Source: Streptomyces zhihengii
Lineage (GTDB): Bacteria > Actinomycetota > Actinomycetes > Streptomycetales > Streptomycetaceae
Reading direction: 5' to 3'
DNA: 64,000 nucleotides
Assembly: GCF_016919245.1 (NCBI RefSeq)
Contig: NZ_JAFEJA010000001.1
Location: 2,390,001 to 2,454,000 of the forward strand
Under the pieces are notes generated by a model, which was given only the letters and a program-made list of their open reading frames with translations, had not been told where the DNA came from and did not search any database. Below are positions 48,585-58,576 of this stretch, one piece after another. Numbering within the stretch: position 1 is the stretch's first letter; every line of letters begins with the position of its first letter. The position numbers were made by a program, and so were the translations under genes.

Positions 48585-49030
48585 CCGAGGTGGACAGGGC
48601 CGGCACGCTGACCGCGGTGCAGGCCGCGCTCGCCGCCGAGCACGCCGTCGTCTACGGCTACGGGGTGGTCGGCGGCCGGGTCGGCGAGGCGCGCGAGCAC
48701 GAGGCGTCCGCCGCGCACGCGGCGCACCGCGCGCACCGCGACGCCCTGGCCCGCACCGCGCGCGACCTGGGCGCCGTCCCCGTCGCCGCGTCGGCGGCGT
48801 ACGCGCTGCCCTTCGACGTCCCGGACACCGCGGCGGCGGTACGGCTCGCCGCCGAACTGGAGGACCGGGTGGCGGGCGCCTGGGCCGACCTCGTGCGGGC
48901 GTCCGAGGGCCCGCTGCGCCGCACGGCCGCCGACGCGCTGCGCGAGGCCGCCGTGCGCGCGGCACGCTGGCGCGGCGGCGGCGTAGCCTTTCCGGGGCTC
49001 GCCGAGCGTGCCGCGGGCAACGGCGGCTGA
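48581..49030 (+). CDS. Ferritin-like DUF4439 protein
   Basis: A 149-aa, highly Ala/Arg-rich, all-helical protein with the DUF4439 start [24 protein letters not shown] and the following [21 protein letters not shown]. The Glu/His pairs could bind metal, but no full di-iron set is certain. It has no signal peptide. It is coupled to the lipoprotein before it. It is commonly found at this rimP-divergent position in streptomycetes. Confidence 0.87.
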   Translation: MTEVDRAGTLTAVQAALAAEHAVVYGYGVVGGRVGEAREHEASAAHAAHRAHRDALARTARDLGAVPVAASAAYALPFDVPDTAAAVRLAAELEDRVAGAWADLVRASEGPLRRTAADALREAAVRAARWRGGGVAFPGLAERAAGNGG

Positions 49031-49059
49031 ACGGAAACCGGAAAGGGAACACACGACGT

Positions 49060-49926
49060 ATGGCTTTCGAACCGCCCCAGCGGCTGGTCCGGGCCCTCGG
49101 CGACCGCACCGAGTGGCTCGGACACCTCCCGGAGACCGTCCGGGAGGCGGTGGACCGGCGGAAGCTCGACGTCGAGCGCGTGGTGGCGCCCGGGGGCCGC
49201 AGCAGTGTCGTGCTGCTCGTCCGGCAGGCCGACGGCACCCCCGCCGCGCTGAAGCTCGCCCCGCCGGCCGCCGCCCCCGCCCTGGAGCACGCGGCTCTCA
49301 CGGCGTGGAACGGCTGGGGGTCGGTACGCCTCCTCGACGACGGAGACGGCGAACTGCTGCTGGAGCGGCTCCACCCCGAGGTCTCCCTGCGCTCGCTGCC
49401 GGAGGCCAAGGCGCTCCTGGAGGCCGCGGGCACGGTCCGCAGGCTGTGGATCGAGCCGCCCGCCGGCCACGCCTTCGAGACGGTGGCCGCGCGCACCGCC
49501 CGCCAGGCCGCCGCGATGCCCTCCCCCGACGAGGAGCCCCTGGTCGCCGCCGCACTGGCGGCCCGCGAGGAGCTGGTCGCCGCGCCGGGTGAGGTCCGGC
49601 TGCTGCACGGGAACTTCCGGCAGGGCAAGGTGCTGTCCGGCGACCGGGTGCCGTGGCTCGCGGTGGGCCCCGAGCCGGTGGCCGGCGAACCGGCCTACGA
49701 CCTGGCGCGCCTGGTCCGGGACCGTGTCGAGGACCTCGTCGCCTCCTCCTCGGGCGCGTCGGCGACCCGCCGCAGGCTCACCAAGCTGGCGGACGCCCTG
49801 GAGGTGGACCGGGACCGGCTCCGCGGGTGGACGCTGTTCCGCGCCGTCGAATCGGGCACCCGCGCGCTGCGGGAGCGCCGCCACGCGGAGGCCGAACTCA
49901 CCCTGGAGTTCGCCTCCTGGCTGTGA
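49060..49926 (+). CDS. Aminoglycoside-phosphotransferase-fold protein, probably catalytically dead
   Basis: A 288-aa protein of the APH/hydroxyurea-kinase type. The N-lobe Lys (AALKLAPP) is kept, but three catalytic elements are changed. Where the family has HGD..N it reads HGNFRQGK (H183, G184, N185, K190), so the catalytic Asp is Asn and the metal-binding Asn is Lys. Where a DPK-type Asp is expected it reads [16 protein letters not shown] (G203). The following [11 protein letters not shown] anchor is intact. It is probably a pseudokinase that binds a ligand or partner. A small GAAAGGGAAC lies before the start. Confidence 0.86.
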   Translation: MAFEPPQRLVRALGDRTEWLGHLPETVREAVDRRKLDVERVVAPGGRSSVVLLVRQADGTPAALKLAPPAAAPALEHAALTAWNGWGSVRLLDDGDGELLLERLHPEVSLRSLPEAKALLEAAGTVRRLWIEPPAGHAFETVAARTARQAAAMPSPDEEPLVAAALAAREELVAAPGEVRLLHGNFRQGKVLSGDRVPWLAVGPEPVAGEPAYDLARLVRDRVEDLVASSSGASATRRRLTKLADALEVDRDRLRGWTLFRAVESGTRALRERRHAEAELTLEFASWL

Positions 49927-50016
49927 CGCCCGGGGGGCGTCGGCTTCACGGGGCCGCCGGCCCCGGGGGCGGGGGCCTGCACGAGGGCCGCTGGCCCCGG
50001 GGGCGGGGGCGTCTGC

Positions 50017-50089
50017 TTTCGGGGGTCGCTCGCCGCGTGCCGCCGGGGCAGCCGGCCTTTCGGGGGTCGCTCGCCGCGTGCCGCCGGGG
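50017..50089. repeat. 32-bp direct repeat, two copies
   Basis: 50017-50048 and 50058-50089 are identical, beginning TTTCGGGGGTCGCTCGCC and separated by 9 bp. Confidence 0.85.
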
Positions 50090-50198
50090 TCGTGGGATGT
50101 CCAGGGGGCGCCCGCCCGTGGGCCGGGGCAGCCGCTGGCTCAGGATTCTCCGGCCCGTGCGGCCGGTGGTCGCGACACGGCCTGCGGCCGTGTCCTCA

Positions 50199-50237
50199 AG
50201 CGCCGGACGGGCTGGATACTCCAGCCCGTCCGGCGCT
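50199..50237. terminator. Perfect 18-bp hairpin from two opposed repeat copies
   Basis: 50199-50216 is the reverse complement of 50220-50237, with a TAC loop. Both arms carry the GTCCGGCG core of the dispersed repeat. Terminator or mobile repeat; probably stops both converging genes. Confidence 0.75.
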
Positions 50238-50267
50238 CCAGGACCAACCGGCGGCGCGAGCCACTCC

Positions 50268-50297
50268 GAGCCCGTCCGGCGATTGAGGACACCGCGC
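50268..50297 (+). repeat. Dispersed 30-bp repeat, copy 2
   Basis: Identical over 30 bp to 39511-39540, with core CCCGTCCGGCGATTGAGGAC. Confidence 0.85.
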
Positions 50298-50380
50298 GCA
50301 GCGGGGTGTGCGACCACCGGGCCGCACGCGGGCGGCTGCCCCGGCTCGACGTGCTCCGGGGGCGCCGCCCGCTCCAGGGC

Positions 50381-52075
50381 TCAGCGCGCCAGGCGGGTGA
50401 TCGCCTCCGCGACCGGGAGCTCCTCGCGCTCCCCCGTGCGGCGGTCCTTCAGCTCGACGACGCCCTCGCCCGAGCGCCGCCCGGCGACGAGGATCTTGGG
50501 GACGCCGATCAGCTCGGCGTCGGTGAACTTCACGCCCGGGGAGACCCCGGCCCGGTCGTCGACGAGGACGCGCAGCCCCGCCGCGCCGAGCTGCTCCGCG
50601 ACGTCGAGCGCCAGCTCGGTCTGGAGCGCCTTGCCCGCCGCCACGACGTGCACGTCGGCAGGGGCGATCTCGGCGGGCCAGCACAGCCCCTGCTCGTCCG
50701 CGGTCTGCTCGGCGAGCGCCGCCACCGCGCGGGAGACGCCGACGCCGTAGGAGCCCATGGTCACGCGGACCGGCTTCCCGTTCTGCCCGAGCACGTCGAG
50801 CTGGAAGGCGTCGGCGTACTTGCGTCCGAGCTGGAAGATGTGGCCGATCTCGATCGCGCGGTCCAGCTTCAGGCCGGTGGCGCACTTCGGGCAGGGGTCG
50901 CCCTCCTCGACGACCACGACGTCCAGGTAGTCGTCGACCTCGAAGTCACGGCCGGCGACGACGTTCCTCGCGTGCTTGCCGTCCTTGTTGGCGCCGGTGA
51001 TCCAGGCGGTGCCGGGCGCGACGCGGGGGTCGGCGAGGTAGCGGACCTTGTCCAGGCCCTGGGGGCCGACGTAGCCGCGGACCAGGTCGGGGCGGCCGGT
51101 GAAGTCCTCGGCGGTGACCAGTTCGACGGTCGCGGGCGCCAGGTGGTCGCCGAGCTTGCCGAGGTCGACCTCGCGGTCGCCGGGGACGCCGACGGCGACG
51201 ATCTCCCCGTCGACCTTGACCAGGAGGTTCTTCAGGGTGGCGGAGGCCGGTACGCCGAGGTGGGCGGCGAGCGTCTCGATGGTCGGGGTGTCGGGGGTGT
51301 CCAGCTCCTCGACGGGGCCGTGGGCGGCCGCGTCGGCGGGGGCGAGCGCGAAGGTGACGGCCTCGGTGTTGGCGGCGTAGTCGCAGGAGGGGCAGTAGAC
51401 GAAGGTGTCCTCGCCGGCCGCGGCGGGGGCGAGGAACTCCTCGGACGCCGAGCCGCCCATCGCGCCGGAGACGGCGGAGACGATCTTGTGCCGCAGCCCG
51501 AGGCGCTCGAAGATCCGCACGTACGCCTGGCGGTGCAGCGCGTACGACTCGGCGAGGCCCTCGTCGGTGGTGTCGAAGGAGTACGAGTCCTTCATCTGGA
51601 ACTCACGGCCGCGCAGGATGCCCGAGCGCGGACGCGCCTCGTCGCGGTACTTGGTCTGGATCTGGTAGAGGATCACCGGCAGGTCCTTGTAGGACGTGCA
51701 CTGGTCCTTGACGAGCTGGGTGAAGATCTCCTCGTGCGTGGGGCCGAGGAGGTACTCGGCGCCCTTGCGGTCCTTGAGGCGGAACAGCTCGGCGCCGTAC
51801 TCGTCCCAGCGGCCGGTGGCCTCGTAGGGCTCCTTGGGGAGCAGGGCCGGCAGCAGGACCTCCTGCGCGCCGATGGCGTCCATCTCCTCGCGGACGACGC
51901 GGCTCACGTTCTCCAGCACCCGCTTGCCGAGCGGCAGCCACGACCAGATGCCCGCGGCGTTGCGGCGGACGTAACCGGCGCGGACGAGGAGCTTGTGGCT
52001 GAGCGTCTCCGCGTCCGCCGGGTCGTCGCGCAGTGTCTTGACCATCAGACGGGACATGCGCTGGACCTGGGCCAT
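50381..52075 (-). CDS. proS: Prolyl-tRNA synthetase
   Basis: A 564-aa class II synthetase of the bacterial type with an inserted editing-like domain. Motif 2 region ([27 protein letters not shown]), motif 1 ([14 protein letters not shown]) and motif 3 ([14 protein letters not shown]) are visible. The insertion domain (about 220-380) has YbaK-like character. The start is ATG 52075 with AGGAG upstream. It is transcribed toward the kinase-like gene and ends at the repeat-rich gap. Confidence 0.97.
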   Translation of the reverse strand: MAQVQRMSRLMVKTLRDDPADAETLSHKLLVRAGYVRRNAAGIWSWLPLGKRVLENVSRVVREEMDAIGAQEVLLPALLPKEPYEATGRWDEYGAELFRLKDRKGAEYLLGPTHEEIFTQLVKDQCTSYKDLPVILYQIQTKYRDEARPRSGILRGREFQMKDSYSFDTTDEGLAESYALHRQAYVRIFERLGLRHKIVSAVSGAMGGSASEEFLAPAAAGEDTFVYCPSCDYAANTEAVTFALAPADAAAHGPVEELDTPDTPTIETLAAHLGVPASATLKNLLVKVDGEIVAVGVPGDREVDLGKLGDHLAPATVELVTAEDFTGRPDLVRGYVGPQGLDKVRYLADPRVAPGTAWITGANKDGKHARNVVAGRDFEVDDYLDVVVVEEGDPCPKCATGLKLDRAIEIGHIFQLGRKYADAFQLDVLGQNGKPVRVTMGSYGVGVSRAVAALAEQTADEQGLCWPAEIAPADVHVVAAGKALQTELALDVAEQLGAAGLRVLVDDRAGVSPGVKFTDAELIGVPKILVAGRRSGEGVVELKDRRTGEREELPVAEAITRLAR

Positions 52076-52140
52076 GGTGAACTCCTGCTCGGAACGTGTG
52101 ATGTGCAGGAGGTTAGCCGGGCGGCACCGGCAGGCGGAAA

Positions 52141-52701
52141 TCAGTTGCCGCGCGCACCGCCCCGGCGCAGCGGCAGCGGCGCTCCCATGACGGCGTAGGG
52201 GCTCGGCGCGCTCGGGAAGAGGACCCGCCGGGCGAGGTCCTGGTAGCCGAGGCTGCGGTAGAGGGCGCGGGCCGGGCTCTCGGTGTCGATGGCGGAGAGG
52301 ATGGACCGCGGCTGGTCCGCCGTGTCGGTGAGGGCGGTGATCAGTTCGCGCCCGATGCCGCGGCCCTGGTGGGCGGGGTGGACGTGCAGTTCGGTGATGA
52401 CGAACGAGTCGTCGAGCCAGCCCTCGCTGCCGCCCGCCCGCAGATAGGGCTCGACGACGGTGGACCACCAGTGGCCGCGGTCGTTGGGCATCCCGTAGAC
52501 GAAGCCGACCAGCCGGCCTTCGGGGGTGGTGGCGCCCAGCGCGCGGGCTCCCGGGCTGGTCAGGTGCCGCAGCACGATGTAGCGGCGGATGTCGATCTCC
52601 TCCTCGCTCAGTCCGAAGGCGAGTGCCTGGACGGCGAGGGCCTCGTCGACGCGGTCCGCGAGGTCGAGGGGGCCGGTGGCGACGTCGGGATCAGCTGCCA
52701 T
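52141..52701 (-). CDS. GNAT acetyltransferase
   Basis: A 186-aa N-acetyltransferase. The acetyl-CoA pyrophosphate loop is [15 protein letters not shown] (Q/RxxGxG/A), followed by a motif B segment with [13 protein letters not shown]. No substrate-binding feature tells the target. It lies between proS and a second GNAT gene on the same strand. Confidence 0.9.
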   Translation of the reverse strand: MAADPDVATGPLDLADRVDEALAVQALAFGLSEEEIDIRRYIVLRHLTSPGARALGATTPEGRLVGFVYGMPNDRGHWWSTVVEPYLRAGGSEGWLDDSFVITELHVHPAHQGRGIGRELITALTDTADQPRSILSAIDTESPARALYRSLGYQDLARRVLFPSAPSPYAVMGAPLPLRRGGARGN

Positions 52702-52716
52702 GGCCGCACCCTACTG

Positions 52717-52748
52717 GCCCGGCGGCCCCCGCCGTGCGGGGCCGGGCC
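52717..52748 (-). terminator. Hairpin between the two GNAT genes
   Basis: CCCGGC...CCCCGC pairs with GCGGGG...CCGGG with one bulge, spanning about 52717-52748. GC-rich and without a U-tract. Confidence 0.4.
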
Positions 52749-52782
52749 TCCCGGTGGCGCCCGGCCCGGGCGCGGGGCCGGG

Positions 52783-53628
52783 TCAGAAGAGCACGCTCAT
52801 GAAGGCGCCGACCTCCTGGAAGCCGACGCGGCGGTAGGCGGCCCTGGCGGGGGTGTTGTAGTCGTTCACGTAGAGGCTGACGAGGGGGGAGACGTCGGCG
52901 AGCGCGTGGCGCAGGACGGCCGCCATACCGGTCTCGGACAGTCCGCGGCCCCGGTACTCGGGGGCGACCCAGACGCCCTGGATCTGGCACGCCTGCGCGG
53001 TCGCGGCCCCGATCTCGGCCTTGAAGACGACCTTGCCGTCCTCGATGCGGGCGAAGGACCGGCCGCCGGCCACGAGTTCGGCGACCCGGGCCTGGTAGAG
53101 CAGTCCGCCGTCGCCGGCCGTCGGGGAGACGCCGACCTCCTCGGTGAACATGGCCACGCAGGCGGGCATGATCAGGTCCATCTCGTCCTTGCGGATCCGG
53201 CGGACGTAGGGGTCGGGGGCGATGTCGTCGGGGAGCCGGTCGGCGACCATGAGCGGCTGGTTGGCGCGGACGTCCCTGGCAGGTCCCCAGCTCGGTTCGA
53301 GCAGCCGCCACAGGGCGGCGGTCGGTTCGGCGGGGCCCACGATGGACGAGCAGCGGCGGCCGGTCCTGCGGGCGCGTTCCGCGAAGGCGCGCACCGCCTC
53401 GGGACCGGCGCAGATGGGCACCAGGTTGGCGCCCGAGTAGCACAGCGAACGCAGCGTCCCGCCCTCGTACCAGCCCCACAGCTCGCCGCCGAGACGCCAG
53501 GGGTCGAGGCCCGCCACCTGCACGCGGGCGGTGACGAAAGCATTCGCCACGGGCTCGCTCTCGAGGACGGCGAGCGCGGCGCCGAGTTCGCCGGGGTCGA
53601 GGACCCGGGTGGTGGTGTGCGTCAACAC
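52783..53628 (-). CDS. GNAT acetyltransferase with N-terminal DUF4081 domain
   Basis: A 281-aa protein. The N-terminal ~120 residues (TTRVLDPGELGAALAVLESEPVANAFVTARV...) match the DUF4081-type domain found fused to GNATs in actinomycetes. The C-terminal GNAT domain has GVWVAPEYRGRGLSETGM and YNTPARAAYRRVGF, with the conserved Arg/Gly loop. GTG start. Downstream of ispG after a terminator. Confidence 0.9.
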   Translation of the reverse strand: MLTHTTTRVLDPGELGAALAVLESEPVANAFVTARVQVAGLDPWRLGGELWGWYEGGTLRSLCYSGANLVPICAGPEAVRAFAERARRTGRRCSSIVGPAEPTAALWRLLEPSWGPARDVRANQPLMVADRLPDDIAPDPYVRRIRKDEMDLIMPACVAMFTEEVGVSPTAGDGGLLYQARVAELVAGGRSFARIEDGKVVFKAEIGAATAQACQIQGVWVAPEYRGRGLSETGMAAVLRHALADVSPLVSLYVNDYNTPARAAYRRVGFQEVGAFMSVLF

Positions 53629-53746
53629 AGGGGTGCCTCACCATACGGTTCGCTGGTCATGGCACTGTACCCGCCGACCCGGCCCGCGTGCCTCCGGCCG
53701 GAGGAAGCGGGGGCTGCCGGGGCCGGAATCCGCCGGGGACAGGCGT

Positions 53747-53783
53747 GGGCCCCGCTCCCTCGGGCCTGGAGGGAGCGGGGCCC
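53747..53783 (-). terminator. ispG terminator
   Basis: GGGCCCCGCTCCCT at 53747-53760 pairs perfectly with AGGGAGCGGGGCCC at 53770-53783 (14 bp). Confidence 0.85.
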
Positions 53784-53802
53784 CGGGACTGCGGGGTGCC
53801 CG

Positions 53803-54960
<1,158 letters not shown>

Positions 54961-55076
54961 CTGCTGTGCAACCCCAAGGTATGGATCGAGGTCCCGAGAT
55001 CGGCGGGCTCCAGCACCCGAGATTACGGCACTGGCGTTCGGCCGGGCACATCGCACACCGATGTCCCCCCAAAGGG

Positions 55077-55107
55077 GACGGCCGGACACGAAGGGTGTCC
55101 GGCCGTC
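55077..55107 (-). terminator. rseP terminator
   Basis: GACGGCCGGACAC at 55077-55089 pairs with GTGTCCGGCCGTC at 55095-55107 (13 bp), 15 nt after the rseP stop. ispG therefore may have its own promoter. Confidence 0.75.
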
Positions 55108-55122
55108 GTACGGGTGCTCCCG

Positions 55123-56421
55123 TCAGCTGATCTTGACCGGATTCACGATGTCCGCGACGAGCACGAGCAGCGTGAAGCAGATGAAGATGCCGGCCACCAC
55201 ATAGGCGACGGGCATCAGCTTGGCCACGTCGAAGGGGCCCGGGTCGGGCCGCTTGAACAGCCGGGCGAAGCCGCGCCTGACGGACTCCCACAGGGCGCCC
55301 GCGATGTGGCCGCCGTCCAGGGGCAGCAGCGGCAGCATGTTGAAGAGGAACAGCGACAGGTTGAAGCCGGCGAGCAGCATCAGGAACGTGGCGACGATGT
55401 TCTGCGTCGGCATGTCCAGGTTGAGCACCTCGCCGCTGAGCCGGGCCGCGCCGACGACGCCGACCGGCGAGTCGTCCTTGCGCTCGCCGTCGCCGAAGGC
55501 CGCGTCCCACAGGTCGGGGACCTTGGTGGGCAGCGCGATCACCGACTCGACGCCGTTCTCGATCATGTCGCCCATCCGGCCGACGGAGGCGCCGAAGGAC
55601 TGCGGGAGGATCTCCGTCCGCGCGGCGAACCCGAGGTAGCCGGCGGTCTCGTAGCCCTCGACGACCTCGCCGTCGGCGTCCTTCTTGACGACCTTGTTGG
55701 GGATGAGCGTCGCTTCGAGCGTCTGCTCCCGGCCGTCGCGCTCGACGGTGATCGTGGCGGGGCCGACGGTCTCCCGGATGCGCTGGGAGAGCGTGTTCCA
55801 GTCGTCGACCGGCTTGCCCGCGAAGGCGGTGATCCGGTCGCCCTCCTTCAGCCCCGCGAGCGCGGCGGGCGACTCGGGGTCGCCGGCGGCGCACTCGTCG
55901 CGCTTCTCGCTCTGCTCGATGACGCACTGCTGCACGCCCGCGACCTCGGTGGTCTGCACCGGGGTGCCGAAGGTCATCAGCACCCCGAGGAAGATCGCCA
56001 CGGCGAGCACGAGGTTCATGAAGGGGCCCGCGAACATGACGATCACGCGCTTCCACGGCTTGCGCGTGTAGAACAGCCGCGTCTCGTCGCCGGGCTTCAG
56101 CTCCTCGTAGGCGGCCGAGCGGGCGTCCTCGATCATGCCGCGCCACGGGGAGGTGCTGCGGGCCTCGATGCGGCCGTCCGCGCCCGGCGGGAACATCCCG
56201 ATCATGCGGATGTAGCCGCCCATCGGGATGGCCTTGATGCCGTACTCGGTCTCGCCCTTGTGCCGGGAGAACAGGGTCGGGCCGAAGCCGACCATGTACT
56301 GCGGCACACGGATGCCGAACATCTTCGCCGTCGACAGATGGCCCAGCTCGTGCCAGGCGATGGAGAACAGCAGCCCCACACCGAACAGCACTATGCCGAG
56401 GACCGTCAACAGAATCGTCAT
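55123..56421 (-). CDS. rseP: Site-2 intramembrane zinc metalloprotease (RseP/RasP family)
   Basis: A 432-aa multipass protease. HELGH at H24-E25-H28 lies in the first helix. The second zinc motif LDGGH is near residue 368. A PDZ domain ([26 protein letters not shown]) is inserted between the helices. It cuts single-pass membrane substrates such as anti-sigma factors; the target in this organism is not visible. It overlaps the dxr stop by 4 nt. Confidence 0.95.
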   Translation of the reverse strand: MTILLTVLGIVLFGVGLLFSIAWHELGHLSTAKMFGIRVPQYMVGFGPTLFSRHKGETEYGIKAIPMGGYIRMIGMFPPGADGRIEARSTSPWRGMIEDARSAAYEELKPGDETRLFYTRKPWKRVIVMFAGPFMNLVLAVAIFLGVLMTFGTPVQTTEVAGVQQCVIEQSEKRDECAAGDPESPAALAGLKEGDRITAFAGKPVDDWNTLSQRIRETVGPATITVERDGREQTLEATLIPNKVVKKDADGEVVEGYETAGYLGFAARTEILPQSFGASVGRMGDMIENGVESVIALPTKVPDLWDAAFGDGERKDDSPVGVVGAARLSGEVLNLDMPTQNIVATFLMLLAGFNLSLFLFNMLPLLPLDGGHIAGALWESVRRGFARLFKRPDPGPFDVAKLMPVAYVVAGIFICFTLLVLVADIVNPVKIS

Positions 56422-57689
56422 GCGCGAGCCTCCGCAGGCCGTTCGTCGCCGCTGTGGGCGTACTTCGCTGCCGTCTCACGGGCCCTGGCGCGGGCCCAGG
56501 CGTCCGCTTCGAGGACGTCCGCCACCGTGAGGGAGGTTCCCGCGGCGGGGACGCCGTGCGCGGAAACCACCTCGGTGACCGTATCCATGATGGCGTTGAA
56601 CGGCAGCCGTCCGGCGAGGAATGCCTCCACGCACTCCTCGTTCGCCGCATTGAACACCGCCGGGGCCGTGCCGCCCAGCTCGCCGACGTGCCGGGCGAGT
56701 CCCACGGAGGGGAAGGCCTCGCCGTCCAGGGGGAAGAACTCCCAGGTCGAGGCCGTGGACCAGTCGAAGGCGGGGGCCGCGTCGGGCACCCGCTCGGGCC
56801 ATCCGATGCCGATCGCGATCGGTCCCCGCATGTCGGGCGGGGTGGCCTGGGCGAGCGTCGAGCCGTCGTCGAACTCCACCATCGAGTGGACGTAGGACTG
56901 CGGGTGGACGACGACCTCGATGCGGTCGAAGGGGATGTCGTAGAGCAGATGGGCCTCGATGACCTCCAGGCCCTTGTTCACCAGCGTCGCGCTGTTGACG
57001 GTGATCACCGGGCCCATCGCCCAGGTGGGGTGCGCGAGGGCGTCCTTCGGGGTGACGTTCTCCAGCTCGGCCCGGGTGCGGCCGCGGAAGGGGCCGCCGG
57101 AGGCGGTGACCACGAGCTTGCGCACATCGGCGCGGGTGCCGGCGGCGAGGGCCTGGAAGAGGGCCGCGTGCTCGGAGTCGACCGGGATGATCTGGCCGGG
57201 CTTGGCGACCGCCTTGACCAGCGGGCCGCCGACGATGAGCGATTCCTTGTTGGCCAGCGCGAGGGTGCGGCCGGCCTCGAGGGCGGCGAGGGTCGGGGCG
57301 AGGCCGATGGAGCCGGTGATCCCGTTGAGCACGGTGTGGCACGGGGAGGCCGCGAGGTCGGTGGCCGCGTCCGGGCCCGCCAGGATCTCCGGCAGCGGCT
57401 CGGCGCCGTACTGCTCGCGCAGTGCCTCGCGCAGCGCGGGCACGGCGTCCTCGCGGGCGACGGCCACGGTCCGCACGCCGAGGGCGCGTGCCTGCTCGGC
57501 GAGGAGGCCGACCCGGCCGCCGGCGGCGGACAGCGCGGTGACGCGGAAGCGGTCGGGGTTGCGCAGGACGAGATCGATCGCCTGCGTGCCGATGGACCCG
57601 GTCGAGCCGAGCACGACGATGTCGCGTCGCCCCGGCGCGGGGTCGAAGACCAGATGCGGATCGGCGAGAGGTGATGGGCTGTCGCTCAT
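56418..57689 (-). CDS. dxr: 1-deoxy-D-xylulose-5-phosphate reductoisomerase
   Basis: A 423-aa NADPH enzyme of the MEP isoprenoid pathway. The N-terminal dinucleotide motif [15 protein letters not shown], the substrate loop [11 protein letters not shown], the metal site (VDSEH) and the SGGPFRG loop are present, with the C-terminal [12 protein letters not shown]. The first 20 residues ([16 protein letters not shown]...) form a short extra N-terminus. It is probably co-transcribed with rseP. Confidence 0.97.
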   Translation of the reverse strand: MSDSPSPLADPHLVFDPAPGRRDIVVLGSTGSIGTQAIDLVLRNPDRFRVTALSAAGGRVGLLAEQARALGVRTVAVAREDAVPALREALREQYGAEPLPEILAGPDAATDLAASPCHTVLNGITGSIGLAPTLAALEAGRTLALANKESLIVGGPLVKAVAKPGQIIPVDSEHAALFQALAAGTRADVRKLVVTASGGPFRGRTRAELENVTPKDALAHPTWAMGPVITVNSATLVNKGLEVIEAHLLYDIPFDRIEVVVHPQSYVHSMVEFDDGSTLAQATPPDMRGPIAIGIGWPERVPDAAPAFDWSTASTWEFFPLDGEAFPSVGLARHVGELGGTAPAVFNAANEECVEAFLAGRLPFNAIMDTVTEVVSAHGVPAAGTSLTVADVLEADAWARARARETAAKYAHSGDERPAEARA

Positions 57690-57755
57690 CCCCCCATTGT
57701 GGACGCAGAAGCTGTCCGTCCCGACAGGGTGTCCCCCGCTCGTGGGACCGGAATG

Positions 57756-58496
57756 CTACGTACTGCCGGATCCCGCGTCGGTGAACTGCTTCCACTGGGC
57801 CTCGACGATCTCCCGCGGGACGCCTCCGACGTCCTTGGTGCCCAGGTAGTCGGCGCGGAAGGAGAGGGTGGTCGGGCCGGACCGCACGACGGTGAGGTAT
57901 TCGTACAGCCTCCGATCGCTCTTCACGTCCTCGATCGTGATGCGGAAGGCCTTCGCCTCGTCCCCGAGGGCGGGGGCCTCGGCCGGTTCGACGGAGAGCA
58001 CCTTCGCGCGGGCGAGGGTGCGCACCTCGGTGAAGCCGCCGGCGCAGGACTCCCCCGCGGCGGCGAGGTCGCGCAGGACGGCCGCCGCGCCGTCGCCCTC
58101 GTAGGTGCGCAACTGGACGAGGACGCCGATGCCTGCGGCCTCCTCGGGGATGTCGGCCTGCCGGTGGGCCTCGGCGACGGGGTCGTGGGCGGTGGCGCCC
58201 CGCGCGAGGCTGACCAGCGGCTGGCAGGAGGCGGGGTCGGCGGTGTAGTTCTCGCTGAACGGGGGCTCGTCGGGCGCGCGCACGGCGTAGGGGCCGATGC
58301 GCCGTCCGTCGGCGAGCGCCGCGTTCTCCAGGCCCTGCGCGGCGGGCGGGGCCTGGTCGGGGGCGGGCGCGGAGCCGGCCGGGCGCTCGGGCTCCGGGCC
58401 GCCGCCGTCGCCGCAGGCCGCCGTCATCGCCAGCATCCCGGCGACGGCGACGCCGGTCACCCGGCGGCCGGTCCGGGCCGTTCCCCTGCCGAACAT
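57756..58496 (-). CDS. Putative lipoprotein, unknown function
   Basis: A 246-aa protein with signal RTARTGRRVTGVAVAGMLAM and lipobox-like AMTAAC (Cys about 28). The mature chain has a Pro/Ala-rich linker (about 33-53) and then a globular domain with two Cys that could pair (ASCQPL and ESCAGG). This plan resembles PknH-sensor-type lipoproteins, but I cannot assign it firmly. It follows the aroA-like gene on the same strand. Confidence 0.75.
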   Translation of the reverse strand: MFGRGTARTGRRVTGVAVAGMLAMTAACGDGGGPEPERPAGSAPAPDQAPPAAQGLENAALADGRRIGPYAVRAPDEPPFSENYTADPASCQPLVSLARGATAHDPVAEAHRQADIPEEAAGIGVLVQLRTYEGDGAAAVLRDLAAAGESCAGGFTEVRTLARAKVLSVEPAEAPALGDEAKAFRITIEDVKSDRRLYEYLTVVRSGPTTLSFRADYLGTKDVGGVPREIVEAQWKQFTDAGSGST

Positions 58497-58576
58497 CCGT
58501 GCCCCGTTCCCCTGGTGTCCCTGGTCGTCCGGCGTCACCGCGAGGTGATCGCCGGACGATTGTGGGCCACCCGCCC

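Larger units (their letters stand above)
49927..50380. other. Repeat-rich non-coding region
   Basis: 454 bp between converging genes with no credible ORF. It contains an identical 32-bp direct repeat (50017-50048 and 50058-50089), an 18-bp GGCCCCGG repeat (49959-49976 and 49993-50010), an 18-bp inverted hairpin (50199-50237) and a copy of the dispersed repeat (50268-50297). Confidence 0.75.
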
